Source of the DNA: Wyeomyia smithii
Taxonomy: Eukaryota; Arthropoda; Insecta; Diptera; Culicidae
Assembly (NCBI RefSeq): GCF_029784165.1
Contig: NC_073694.1
Location: forward strand, 27,786,506-27,850,505
Length of the DNA: 64,000 bases
Direction: 5' to 3'
How positions within the stretch are numbered: the first letter of the stretch is position 1; each line of letters starts with the position of its first letter. Made by a program: the position numbers and the translations under genes. The notes beneath the pieces are model-generated. The model was not told the origin of the DNA, did not search any database, and saw only the letters and a list, made by a program, of their open reading frames with translations. Shown here piece after piece: positions 55,101-64,000 of this stretch.

Positions 55101-57081
55101 CCGGCCGATCGCGTTCGCGAGTCGTGCACTTGTAGGTGCAGAGACCAGATATCATATCATAGAAAAGGAACTATTGGCTATTGTATGGGCCATAGAATAC
55201 TTCAAACATTACATTTTTGGTCAAAGGTTTATCGTTTACACAGACCACAGACCACTTATAGCGATTTGGAGGCTCAAAGAGACATCTCCAACGCTGACAA
55301 GATTGAGACTAAAGTTGCAGGGTTTGGAATGCAGCATCAGGTATAAACAGGGTAGCGAAAATATAGTCGCCGATTTTTTGTCACGTTTATCAGATGGGAC
55401 GTGTCAGGGGCAGGAAAGTTCACCCCACAGGCAGATAGCCATGATTAGGCGCCAGCAGAAACGCCTGCTAGAGCAGCAGAAGAACGCTTCGGATGATTTG
55501 AACGGCACAATACAAGATTTGAGTGCCATAGACATTGCGGACATCGCTGAGGACGAGGATGAGCAACAACTCGTCAACATTTCATATGATGACTTTTCAC
55601 AGGCATTATCAAATGACCTGATACCAAGTGAGACGGTGGAAGTCTCGAAGAGAATATTGGACGAGAGGAATATCGAAGCTCGTCTTGTCATTTTGAACAG
55701 TCGGACGGCGTACAGAGAACTTCAGACACTGTATCAGCTGTCACAAGGATTGAAAGACTGCGTAGAGGATGGTGTACTCAAATTTAAAGACAAGAAGGTG
55801 GGTGGTTTCATAGTAGACGGCAGCGAAAGTTCATTAATCGATTGCCGGAAATTTTTTTCACAATTTTTAGATAGCTTCAATAAAAGCCCCGCGGCAGTAA
55901 AGGCAGCCGGGGTCATTCACCTAATATCATTCAGAAAAATCAAGCAGCAGGAGATTCTGCAAATGATTCAGTTCCTAGCGGGTAAGCTAGAAAAACAAAT
56001 AGTATTATATAATGCTAATAGTGAGCGTACAGTAATTGCGCCAGATCAAGTGGAAACAATTTTAAAGGAATTTCACGATGCACCCTTAGGAGGGCACGTA
56101 GGAGCGCGACGAATGCGCCAAAGAATGGGCACACTTTTTACGTGGGCTACGATGAAACGGGATATCGAGAACTACGTTCGGCAGTGTGATTCCTGCCAAA
56201 AGAACAAAATTGGAAGATCAAACAAGATACCGATGCAGATCACCACAACCGCGTCGGAGCCATTTGAAAAATTATACATGGATATAGTAGTATTACCCGA
56301 GTCCGACTTAGGAAATCGTTATGGTCTGGTCATGCAAGACGACCTAACTAGATATTTAACTGTCGCACCTATGGAAAACCAAGAAAGCCAGACGGTAGCG
56401 AGGACTTTTGTAGAGAATTATATTTGCAAATTTGGCGTACCGTTGGAGTTAGTTACAGATAACGGTGCGAATTTTGTAAGCACACTCATGAAAGATGTGT
56501 GCAAAATTTTGAAAATTAAGAAAATAACGACGAGTCCGTACCACCCACAAGCAAATTTGGTGGAACGATCTAATCGGGAGTTAAAAACTTACCTAAGGCA
56601 ATTTATTGGCGGAAAACCGCACACGTGGGATAACTTACTCCCATTTTTTACGTTTCAGTATAATACTTCAGTAAACTCATCAACGGGGTACACCCCTTTC
56701 GAATTGTTGTATGGACGTACAGCACGCATTCCCACCTCCATTTACAAGCGGAATGGAGTGGACAATTTGACATATGAAACATATACACAAGAGATGAAAA
56801 AAATATTTTTTGACCTCCACGCGAACGCGAAGGCCAACCTAAAGGATTCAAAAGAAAAGCGCAAGCAAGTTTATGACAGAAAGGCAAATGAATGGCAGCC
56901 CATGTATGGCGATTTAGTTTTAGTGAAATCAGTCCCGACAGGATCAGGTCAAAAGCTCCAGAATATGTGGAGAGGACCTTATGAAGTAGTGGAATTCCCA
57001 AGTGAAATGACCACGGTAATCAAAAACGGAAACCGTTTAGAAAAAGTTCATAATAACCGGCTTAAGCGTTATTATGACTGA
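52162..57081 (+). CDS. Gag-Pol polyprotein of the gypsy-type element
   Basis: 1639 aa, uninterrupted. The Gag part (~1-330) begins MEYTFPKADAMQGIPEFDGS and has a capsid-like helical region, then an Arg/Tyr/Asn-rich tract where a CCHC knuckle would be expected; none is present. Protease: LDTGA near residue 401. Reverse transcriptase: FSSIDLKSGFYQVP, MPMGLKNSPSTFQ, catalytic YLDD near 813. RNase H: TTDAS near 959. Integrase: HHCC finger (HDAPLGGH…CDSCQKNK, ~1310-1355) and D, D, E at about 1373, 1433 and 1468 (MDIVVL, VTDNGANF, LVERSN), a 35-residue D-E spacing. A GPY-like MWRGPYEVVEF is near the end. Gag and Pol share one frame without shift or stop. It is probably active or recently so. Confidence 0.95.
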   Translation: MEYTFPKADAMQGIPEFDGSLDELEAFVYHIEHFAQEIPEGVSHAPLVYIVLLKLKGRAAAAIHRINANAWPQVKQNLVKEFGDIIRIEAVINQVETLKQEANETFPDYKKRILKIKEQIDSYETNCTKSCMIVSLRLHFMAGLCDTALKEAAQGKRALKLEELLDDLEDYYHERYHIAEIENRIQGLEWVERQRVALRQFDSSRNIFTINHKDADYSNSRLGRNEYYNYKNRDRIIYRQNNYNNICGSSDGSRSKYIYRTARSYRRSQGDYAHGWKYNYYGQDRPTDRRYRNSYTRMPQKMLMVANINERSSNLQKEGILDPVAQEYFNEDLAEICEDVDWRRCTDEPSNIEIADWRTACNHIRDNSACVAKRVYYDVRGHLMLTLLAKQNVKFTLNLILDTGACANIINARIVNLLNVPVNTQDVTTFGGIGQDIVRTTGTIMLDLIVGDFLIPTQFHILENLPSDGLIGAEFLKKHTLQIGNNFDYIVFKKHGNRSPDDLSPRSMPKDEVLSQHVYVAARNRVMVQNELRDTSNTARNEADVDKNEINREHQTYRNEEPKNNFLDSKKTIMPELDLNSRLDYDLLEHKLTPESKGNARIEKLRQVLNLAHLPDREFRTVKNIVESYADIFFFEGDRLTTTDAAVHTIETSSEVPINKRQYRFPEATKRHINKEIDEMRAQGIIRPSTSPWNAPVLCVPKKPDADGNKRYRIVVDFRSLNEVTKPFVYPIPLINEILDNVGGAKYFSSIDLKSGFYQVPIDRRDAAKTAFSTPKGHFEFTRMPMGLKNSPSTFQKLMNTVLFEIGDVKAFVYLDDIIVFGDTITDHNDNLRKVLQALRKHNLKIEPSKCQFLKKELEYLGHVVNEEGIKPTNANIKAIQSLKPPTNVKGIRSFLGTVNFYGKFIPNIAEKRKPLNDLLKKDAKFVWGKECQEAFEFLRNALITEPVLVRPDYQDTFVITTDASNYAIGAVLSNEKSMHRPIAFASRALVGAETRYHIIEKELLAIVWAIEYFKHYIFGQRFIVYTDHRPLIAIWRLKETSPTLTRLRLKLQGLECSIRYKQGSENIVADFLSRLSDGTCQGQESSPHRQIAMIRRQQKRLLEQQKNASDDLNGTIQDLSAIDIADIAEDEDEQQLVNISYDDFSQALSNDLIPSETVEVSKRILDERNIEARLVILNSRTAYRELQTLYQLSQGLKDCVEDGVLKFKDKKVGGFIVDGSESSLIDCRKFFSQFLDSFNKSPAAVKAAGVIHLISFRKIKQQEILQMIQFLAGKLEKQIVLYNANSERTVIAPDQVETILKEFHDAPLGGHVGARRMRQRMGTLFTWATMKRDIENYVRQCDSCQKNKIGRSNKIPMQITTTASEPFEKLYMDIVVLPESDLGNRYGLVMQDDLTRYLTVAPMENQESQTVARTFVENYICKFGVPLELVTDNGANFVSTLMKDVCKILKIKKITTSPYHPQANLVERSNRELKTYLRQFIGGKPHTWDNLLPFFTFQYNTSVNSSTGYTPFELLYGRTARIPTSIYKRNGVDNLTYETYTQEMKKIFFDLHANAKANLKDSKEKRKQVYDRKANEWQPMYGDLVLVKSVPTGSGQKLQNMWRGPYEVVEFPSEMTTVIKNGNRLEKVHNNRLKRYYD

Positions 57082-57213
57082 ATATATGAACTAAAACTAT
57101 GCTTTCAAGGTTAACGGACAGAATATATTTAATGAAATACGATATTGGATGGCATGAGTTATAATAGCAAGCACCTAAAACTGTATGAAAAAGTAAGGTA
57201 AAAGTAAAATATA

Positions 57214-57460
57214 GGCGTGAAGAAATACGAAAAGTCGCCGAAAAATATGAATGATTTTATTGACGGGAGTCCATAAACAGAACCAAACGGGAAAAAGTAT
57301 ACTGAAGTAAAGGCGTGAAGAAATACGAAAAGTCGCCGAAAAAGATGAATGATTTCATTGACGGGAATTAATAGGCAGAACCAAACGGAAGAAAGCATAC
57401 TAAAGTAAAGGCGTGAAGAAATGGAATAAGTCGCCGAAAAAGATATACAGCCTTTGATGA
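57214..57460 (+). repeat. 98-bp tandem repeat, 2.5 copies
   Basis: ggcgtgaagaaat starts copies at 57214, 57312 and 57410, each followed by aagtcgccgaaaaa; the last is partial. Confidence 0.85.
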
Positions 57461-58106
57461 TATTAGTGGCACGGCATGACACAGTTAAAAAAATTCAAAT
57501 ACGAATGGAGGCGTGCGGGACGAGTAACCCAGCCGATAACAGTTAAATAAATAGAAAACTTGGGGAATTTGAATGACTAGAATGACCTGGAATGTGGTGA
57601 TGGAAAATTAAAGAGTTAATAGAAATTGAAACAGCATTTGTTTGTTTTTTGTAAAATGCAAATGTAAACATGGGAAAATTATATAGTGAACAAAGACCTC
57701 ATGAAAACGAGGTTTGATTAATTTAAAATAGCTAATGGCCCAATAAGAAATAGAAGAAGAAAATCGATTGATGATGTATTGGGAAATTTTGTGTGATGGA
57801 GATAACTTAAATGACGGAAAACAATAGAACTAGGAGAGACTTTGGACAAGAAGGCAAAACCTACCGAACAAGGAGACTGCTGACTTTAGGAGATTCAGAC
57901 TATTCTAATTTTAGTTAAGGACGAGCGAATGTAGACAACGGGGTGGTTACCCAGAATGATTGGCGGGAGTGCAAATTGGGTGAAAGAAAAACAAGGGAAT
58001 AACCGGCCCAGGATGATTGAGTGTGCGAGTTTTCGTTTATTTCCTAACCTTCTTATCTTTCAGGAATCTCTAAAGCGGGCGGTCGCACCTTCGGACGGAA
58101 GGGGGA

Positions 58107-58394
58107 GAGGTATTATGCAGGCAACTGCATACTAAGGTGAAGTGTAAGTAGTGTAAGTATGACAGTATGACAGTAGCAAGAGACAAATCGAAATTTAAAT
58201 AATAACAGATTCAAAAAGAGATGCAAAAGATTAAAGAATAAAGCAAATGAGAGGTATTATGCAGGCAACTGCATACTAAGGTGAAGTGTAAGTAGTGTAA
58301 GTATGACAGTATGACAGTAGCAAGAGACAAATCGAAATTTAAATAATAACAGATTCAAAAAGAGATGCAAAAGATTAAAGAATAAAGCAAATGA
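58107..58394 (+). repeat. 144-bp exact tandem duplication
   Basis: gaggtattatgcaggc begins at 58107 and 58251; the two copies read the same over 144 bases. Each contains an internal short repeat (tatgacagtatgacag). Confidence 0.92.
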
Positions 58395-60427
58395 GAAAGT
58401 GACGGGACATTTTAAGTGCACATAGAAGATGATATGAGGTGTTAAGAACACGCCAGTTATTAGACGAACATTGTAAATCAAGACAGAAGAAAACGATAAA
58501 TATTTAATCAACGCGGTTTGTACAATGAAAAGATTTATTTATGAATCAGACAGGAAATACTTGACAAAGGACAAGAAAAGATTGAACCAATGCGGTTTGT
58601 TCGATGAAAACATGATGAAACAAAAACAGAGAGATGAAAAAATAATACATTGTGCGGAAACAGATTTATTTTATTGAAAACTGTTATTAGAAGAAGGAGG
58701 AAAATATTTGGAAAGAACGCAAAATGAAGAAAATATGTAACCAAAGCAAAGCTACTTGATAAAATTGAAGAAAGTTATTTGAAGAACATAAGCACATTTG
58801 ATGAGAAAAAAACTAATAATGAGCCACAAGACAAGTTAAACTGATATTTTAACGCGGAATAAAGAATAAGAAAGCCTAATATAGATAAATGGAATTGATA
58901 CGTGACGCAATGATTTGTAATGTCAAACAAAAAAAAAAACATCGAATACCAAAGTTAGAGAATGTATGATAAAAAAAAAAAGTAAACAATGCACATTTGA
59001 AATGTTATGTTTGTAAAATTGAATACTAATAGAGATGAACAACTTAGTAGGGGAAGAGAAACCAGATTATGTCATCCGAAAAGAAGAATAATACGGGCCT
59101 AGATTGTAAGCAGAAGCGTAGGGTAGAAAATAGAATGTAAGAAGCCCGTACGCGAGTGAACAGTAGTTTTAAACAGCAAGTGGAAAAAGTAACGAAACCA
59201 AAAAAGAATTGATGAAATAATGGCAAAAAAATAATGCACCACTTGCTAAGTAGGGCAACTAGCATCTAAGAATTGACAACGAGACGAGTTCCTGATCCTC
59301 GAAGACGACCGAGGTGATTACAACGGATGTCGAGATGGGGCATACCATGATGCCCAGTACAGCGCGAAAAGGAAAGCAGACGGTTGCGAGGGGAGTTGAA
59401 CGGCGGGTGTCTATGGTCGAGATGGAGGTAAAGCCAAACGATATTACCAAGAGGAGACGAGCAGTATCCAGTTTTTGAAGAGGCCAGATGTGCAACAGAA
59501 TTCATTCAATGCGGCTCATGGTCGAGCCAGAATCGAGACTTCAGCGCGAAGAAGAATTCAGCAAACTACACAGCAAAGGACGTAATAATTTGTTTCAAAT
59601 ATATATTACTCATTGAGAGTTATTGACTTCTACAAATGAGGATTCGAGGTCAAAGCCAAACAAGCAAAATGACGTTATAAAATTTTGCTCGTGTTTAATC
59701 AACTATGGTCTTTACGCACTACGCTTTGAAAATGTGCACACATGCTAGCAGGTAATTGGACACCCCGCGCAGACAGTTAAAGATGATAAACCAAGTGACC
59801 GCAGAGCCAGTGGCAATCGCAAATCTTTTCGCCACACGGCGCATAACAATACTATAAGCCAAACAAAAATACAGCCGATCTATGCCAAAGGGGCACGGCT
59901 AACCCAACATTGAAGTTCAACAACACACTCTGAACAATCGTAAAACAAGCAGCTGAACTGCAGCCTTAAATTAAAGTGCAATGATAACCATTGAACTATT
60001 GAAAATAACCCGATGAAGCCTTAAAGATGAGTTCGCGAGGATGACATCACAAACAACCGATGAGAACCTCTACTGCCAGACGCACCCTCCCGTTTTAAAC
60101 CCCCTGTAACCCGTCGCTTGAATCCGACAGCCAAGCAGCGGATATCTACAAGGCGCAGCGCACCAGGCGAGCGAACATTTGTCAATTTGTTATGAAGAAA
60201 ATCCATGTCTGAAAACGTTAATTTATGTAGAAATGATATGTATCACTATTGTAATTAATTGATTTTTACGTGCAAAGGGAAGAAGGAATATCATGAAAAC
60301 GAATATGTATATAGTAGCATAAAAACGCGAAAAATATTTGTTATGAAAAACACACCTATCGGCCGTCAGAACGGACCATGTGACCATCATCTCTTCTAGA
60401 TAATGGCCAACTAGGCGGGGTGGCAGA

Positions 60428-60915
60428 TGTGACGTCACACCCTGCGATGAACCCAATGCTCCGTCACGAGCCTTATAATTAAAGTTAAATGTTGTTCCTA
60501 GGAGGGCATAGCCTTCTGCTATGCTTTAGTCAGGCGAAACATTTGGTTCCCTTGACAGAGGACCGCGAACGGCTCTGTCAACACTCTATGTATCAACATA
60601 TTATGCCACAGGTGGCAAAGAACTTCGCGCAGCCTTCTGCTGTGCCACCGGCAAACAAACTCGACCAAAATAAACAAGTTTTGTGTTATAAACAAAACGC
60701 CGCCTGTACTTTAGCAGTACTAGATTAGGTTAAGAGATTAGTAAGGTAAACAGAGAGTGGAGGAGGTCTCTCTCTCTGAGTTACCGGTAGGGTATATTTA
60801 AGTAGTGATGTTCGAAAATAAAGTCAGTTAGTCCACCGTTATCTTGTGTATTAATTCCGCGCCAAAGGCGCGTACAGGGATATCTAGTAGAAGAATTCCC
60901 TGGTAGGTTATAACC
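60428..60915 (+). repeat. 3' LTR
   Basis: Same 488 bases as 49243-49730. It is joined directly to the LINE at gcggctagcaag; compared with an uninterrupted LINE copy (31661), a few target bases are missing at this junction. Confidence 0.9.
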
Positions 60916-62020
60916 GCGGCTAGCAAGCACATCCCGTATTTGCATTGTAAACGTCACTTTCTGTTTCCGAAGAGAATCCATAAGCTTGGCCCTTGCTCTG
61001 TGGCACTTAGGGCATACGAAGACTATGTGGTCAATATCTTCGTACCCTCCACATTCGCACAGATTACTATCGACTAAGTTTATTCGATAGAGGTGTGCGT
61101 TTGCAACATAGTGATTGGACATTAGGCGCGAAATTACTCGAATGAAATCTCGAGTTAAATCTAACCCTTTGAACCAAGCTTTTGTAGACACTTTGGGCGA
61201 AATCGAATGCATCCATCGCCCAAGATCGTCTTTATCCCATTTTTCCTGCCAGTTTTCCAGAGCCAGTTGTCGGGGCAGATGAAAATACTCGGTATAGGTG
61301 ATCGGTCTATCAAATATATCTCCATCTATGGCACCCCTTTTTGCTAATAAATCAGCTTCTTCATTGCCTGGGATTGAGCAATGAGAGGGGACCCACACAA
61401 AGCAGATAATGAAAGACCGATCAACCAGCACTTCTAATATCCGTCTAATTTCCGGAAGGAAATAGGACGGGTGCTTGACCGGTTTAATCGATCGGAGAGC
61501 TTCGATAGAACTGAGGCTGTCCGAGAAGATGAAGTAATTGTCTGGTGTCTTGAGCTCGATAATTCGCAGCGAATTGTGTATGGCAGCTAATTCAGCTACG
61601 TATATGGAGCAGGGCTGTGCCAGTTTGCGAGATATGTGATGATCTGTGTTGAAAACGCCATATCCGGAATGTCCATCCATCACAGATCCGTCCGTGAAAA
61701 AGGAATTCTGTTTTGGGAGGTGGCCAAATTTTGTCGAAAATATTGATGGCACAACTGTTGGTTTGAGGTGATCGGGAATTCCATGGATTTCTTGTTTCAT
61801 CGTCAAATCAAATACAACAGAAGAATTGTTGAGCGATGTTGAAATCTCACGGGATGGAGCAACAACCGAAGGGTTTATCTCCATGGTCATGAACCGCTGG
61901 TATACTGACATACAGGGTTTCTGAACAACTTCCAAACATTTCTCATAGTTCGCAATAAGCATTGGATTTGCTATTTCCGATCTAATGAGGAAACGAAAAG
62001 CCAACTCAAACAGCCTCTCT
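60916..62020 (-). pseudogene. LINE ORF2 fragment: RT C terminus, RNase H and tail
   Basis: The open frame from the truncation point reads ERLFELAFRFLIRSEIANP, then RNase H (FFTDGS, VAELAAIHNSL, FSDSLSS, WVPSHCSIPGNEEADLLAK) and CECGGYEDIDHIVFVC. It is cut by the LTR element before the natural stop. The few codons before ERLFEL are host sequence that happens to be in frame. It lacks endonuclease and catalytic RT, so it cannot move by itself. Confidence 0.9.
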
Positions 62021-62149
62021 TGTATTTTATTGAGTTGTTGCGTTGATTTCACCAATTTTTATGAGTATTATTTACCTAAACCAGTGAAGACATTCAGGTT
62101 TACGTAAATTTAAGTCGTATTTACGTGTTCGCTTGGTAATATTTTCTTC

Positions 62150-62420
62150 GTGTGTGGGGAAGTCGGTAATTTTACCTATAATCTGACGTTTCAGCAATCA
62201 GCTGTGCTGTGCCATAAAACTTATGTGTAATGAGAAATGACAACTGAACACACACAGAAGAGAAAATAAAGTGATAAAATAACGCTGTGGTACCGAATAA
62301 TAAACAAATTTCGATCTTTCTTAGATAGTTTAGAGGTGAAAAAATCGAATCCTGAAGCGTGATTACTTTTCGCTCTCCGGTTTTAAGTTAGATAATTCGT
62401 GTGCTTTAGTGCGAACGGGA
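62150..62420 (+). promoter_or_regulatory. Proximal promoter and leader of gene 4
   Basis: cagcaatcagctgtgctgtgccat and aacgctgtggtaccgaa near 62190-62300 match the gene 3 proximal promoter, here without the MITE. The distal block is at 48549. Confidence 0.5.
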
Positions 62421-62689
62421 ATGGGAGAATCTGTTTTGACTACAATGGAGGAAGAATTCGAAACGATGAAGGTGCAAGAAATTACGACATCCGATACACT
62501 GTTGGATATTATAGAAACCGATCAGCCAGCCACCAAGAATGAAGGACACCCCTTCAGTGAGGCAACGGCACCGCTAGATGGGCCGAATGTAGTGGAAGGA
62601 GACCCTGCAATCGACAACACTATCGATAAAACTGGTAAAAGGGAGACGGCTGCAGCAGTGGATCTTGATGTTGCCGCTTCAAGCTCAAG
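62421..62689 (+). CDS. Zinc-finger gene 4, exon 1 (acidic N-terminal module), gene incomplete
   Basis: 89 codons plus two bases, MGESVLTTMEEEFETMKVQE to aagctcaag|gtaact at 62689. It is closest to exon 1 of gene 3 (TSDTLLDIIETDQPATKNEG, DPAIDNTIDKTGKRETAAAVD). By analogy a zinc-finger exon should follow beyond 64000. Nothing in 62690-64000 encodes fingers. Confidence 0.83.
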
Positions 62690-64000
62690 GTAACTTTAGG
62701 AAGATTTGAACGTACGGCTGCTTTTTTGTTTTCTTGTTCCGATGTCCTCACTGGGGTACATTCTTCTGTACAAATGAGATTAAAAGCGGTCAAATGTAGG
62801 GTTGATTTCAAACAGTAGTTACTGTATAATCACAGATAAACATGTCGTGCGATGACGATTTCTTCGTTTAGGAGACAGCAATGCCGCCGCCCGCCGGTGT
62901 CGCTATAAGCAAAGACGAGATATTACTAGTCTTAGCTATAAACCAGGTGCACACCCGTTAGCAAAGACAAAAACCGCTTTTACTACAGTTAATAGGCAGT
63001 AAGCTCGCATGGTGGCGTTTCGAACAAGGACGAAGATTTTATCAGAATTTTTCTTCGAAGAGGCAAGTCTGTTCGATGTAGAGCTACGTGATGAATTCTC
63101 GCCAAACATGTAAAAAGGACCCATGAGCCAAATTTTTAAACAAGCCAAATTTTCTCGTTTTTCGCTTAACACAAGCGTAGTCTGTCCTTACCAAAAGGAT
63201 TTTTTGATTGAAGAAGTTTGTTTCAATCAAATAATCTTATTTATACGAGTAGATTAAGCTTGCATCCATTGAAGAACGTGAAATTGTGGCTTGTTTACAT
63301 ATGGCACATGGGCCCTTTTCACATGTTTGGCGAGAATTACAATAATCAATATGTCGCCAGATAGAAAAAAATGTTGGTTGACTCTTCCATGAGCCAGGAC
63401 TAATTGGATGGCTCGAAAATAAAGATCTTTATTAATCTTGTTCTCAATCAATTCAATAATCTGCTGTTAGGGCATCCCTAATGGTGTTCTTCTATACCCC
63501 GTTTCAGAGCCGAAGCTACTCCGTTTTGCGTGGTGGGGCACAGAAATTTTACTTACGTTTTTTTGTTAAAGAAGTAATTTAAAAGCAATACATTTAGTTT
63601 AAATGTACAAAAGCTAATCTAGAATATGTAAATAGGTAAAGTATTCGCTTTATTCATACGAATTAGAAAAATATCGCTAGGGGCGATGCAAACGCGTAGG
63701 GGGGCTTAGCGTTCTATCATCTTTTTATAGGGTTCACCAAGCGAAAACACACAAACACTACGACTAGGCCCGCTTTACACTGTATATTGAAATTAGCGAG
63801 AGTGTGAATCAAACTCGGTAGTTTTGTATGCTCTCTTTCCGATGACAGTTTTCACAGGTGACAAAAAATTCTTACAGCTAACAAAAAATAAAGCGAACAC
63901 ATCGCATCAGTACAAACGCACCTGGAGAACTCTATACCGTACCGGTCGCTTCTAAACGTGCTAGAGAATTAATACAGCACTGCATAAGGTTTTCGCTTAA
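62690..64000. other. Gene 4 intron (partial), no coding sequence
   Basis: Paralogous stretches to the gene 3 intron are interrupted by a MITE at 63094-63338. From 63540 on I see nothing beyond AT-rich sequence and cgtgctagaga near 63957, which also occurs near 45827. Confidence 0.6.
63094..63338. mobile_element. 245-bp inverted-repeat element in the gene 4 intron
   Basis: aattctcgccaaacatgt at 63094 is matched inversely by acatgtttggcgagaatt ending at 63338, and the match continues imperfectly through aaaaggrcccatg. The gene 3 intron (near 45163-45175) lacks it. No target-site duplication is visible. Confidence 0.75.

Larger units (their letters stand above)
57082..60427 (+). other. 3.3-kb non-coding 3' region of the LTR element
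   Basis: Purine-rich (+ strand A/G) with no + frame above 60 codons and no envelope-like signal or membrane segments. It contains the two tandem repeats listed separately and a splice-acceptor-like site at 58063. The polypurine tract before the 3' LTR is weak (ggcggggtggcaga). Confidence 0.7.
49243..60915 (+). mobile_element. Ty3/gypsy LTR retrotransposon, 11.7 kb
   Basis: 488-bp LTRs at both ends read as identical, so the insertion is very recent. Layout: LTR, 2.4-kb leader with a 133-codon ORF, one 1639-codon gag-pol ORF, 3.3 kb of non-coding sequence, LTR. The pol order (protease, RT, RNase H, integrase) is that of Ty3/gypsy. The long leader recalls the mdg1/412 group, but this is only a suggestion. 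The target is a LINE. The expected short target duplication is not clear because the right junction seems to lack a few bases. Confidence 0.93.
48738..62021 (-). mobile_element. 5'-truncated RNase H-type LINE, split by the LTR element
   Basis: Same family as 30508-35640. The 3' UTR and T run (A tail) are at 48738-49242, and the coding part is at 60916-62021. gtattttattgagtt at 48723-48737 and 62022-62036 is the target duplication. Only RT C terminus, RNase H and tail remain. The LTR retrotransposon entered at the codons for the last part of the polymerase ORF. Confidence 0.92.

Noticed and set aside
57159..60456. Minus-strand ORFs of 60-107 codons in the 3' part of the LTR element
   Set aside because: They are produced by purine bias and the 98- and 144-bp repeats; hydrophobic look reflects T-rich codons, not an envelope protein.

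Overview
The window reads as nuclear DNA of a dipteran insect, most likely a culicine mosquito. The reasons are AT-rich, repeat-dense sequence, intron-bearing C2H2 zinc-finger genes, RNase H-bearing non-LTR retrotransposons, a Ty3/gypsy element and hAT transposons. Species cannot be read from the sequence. Nothing looks prokaryotic: there are no operons, rRNA or CRISPR.

Region 1 (1-24484) is a tandem array, all on +, of roughly 5.6-6.7 kb units (phased from the left edge: 1-6725, 6726-18311, 18312-23948; a fourth promoter copy at 23949 drives a real gene). Each unit holds a copy of the zinc-finger gene promoter and the first 20 or so codons of its exon 1, fused at the duplication junction to foreign sequence (a 48-codon chimeric ORF). 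After that come an unrecognised 179-codon ORF (basic, Cys-rich N terminus, C-terminal membrane segment), 263-bp repeats with TG-rich hairpins, an AT-rich stretch, a ~120-bp minisatellite and a dead RTE-like reverse transcriptase fragment. The middle unit carries a later, apparently intact I-type LINE (7141-12541) with a target-site duplication.

Region 2 (24423-64000) is a cluster of four paralogous + strand genes. Each has a short acidic exon 1 ending CTCAAG|GTAA or similar and a zinc-finger exon joined in phase 2. Gene 1 (24423-26411) has 15 fingers. Gene 2 (28161-39601) is the oddity: two internal 1041-nt exons each encode nine fingers fused in frame to a second copy of the exon-1 acidic module, then a 20-finger last exon follows. 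The predicted full product is 1366 aa with 38 fingers and three acidic modules. Gene 3 (40742-47067) has 11 fingers. Only exon 1 of gene 4 (62421-62689) is in the window.

Transposons split these genes. A dead LINE (30508-35640, with a second truncated copy of itself nested inside) sits in intron 2 of gene 2. A complete hAT element (41199-44749, 8-bp target duplication, intron-containing ZMYM1-like transposase broken by one frameshift) sits in the intron of gene 3. A 281-bp hAT-type MITE (40248-40528) sits in the gene 3 promoter. A truncated LINE (48738-62021), itself interrupted by an 11.7-kb gypsy-type LTR element with identical LTRs (49243-60915), separates the distal and proximal parts of the gene 4 promoter. 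Because the genes and array units are paralogs, many insertions can be defined to the base against an empty paralogous site.

The genes probably act as nuclear DNA-binding regulators, as is usual for poly-C2H2 proteins. No specific target or pathway can be read here. Splice sites are inferred from conserved motifs and exact frame closure, not from transcripts.
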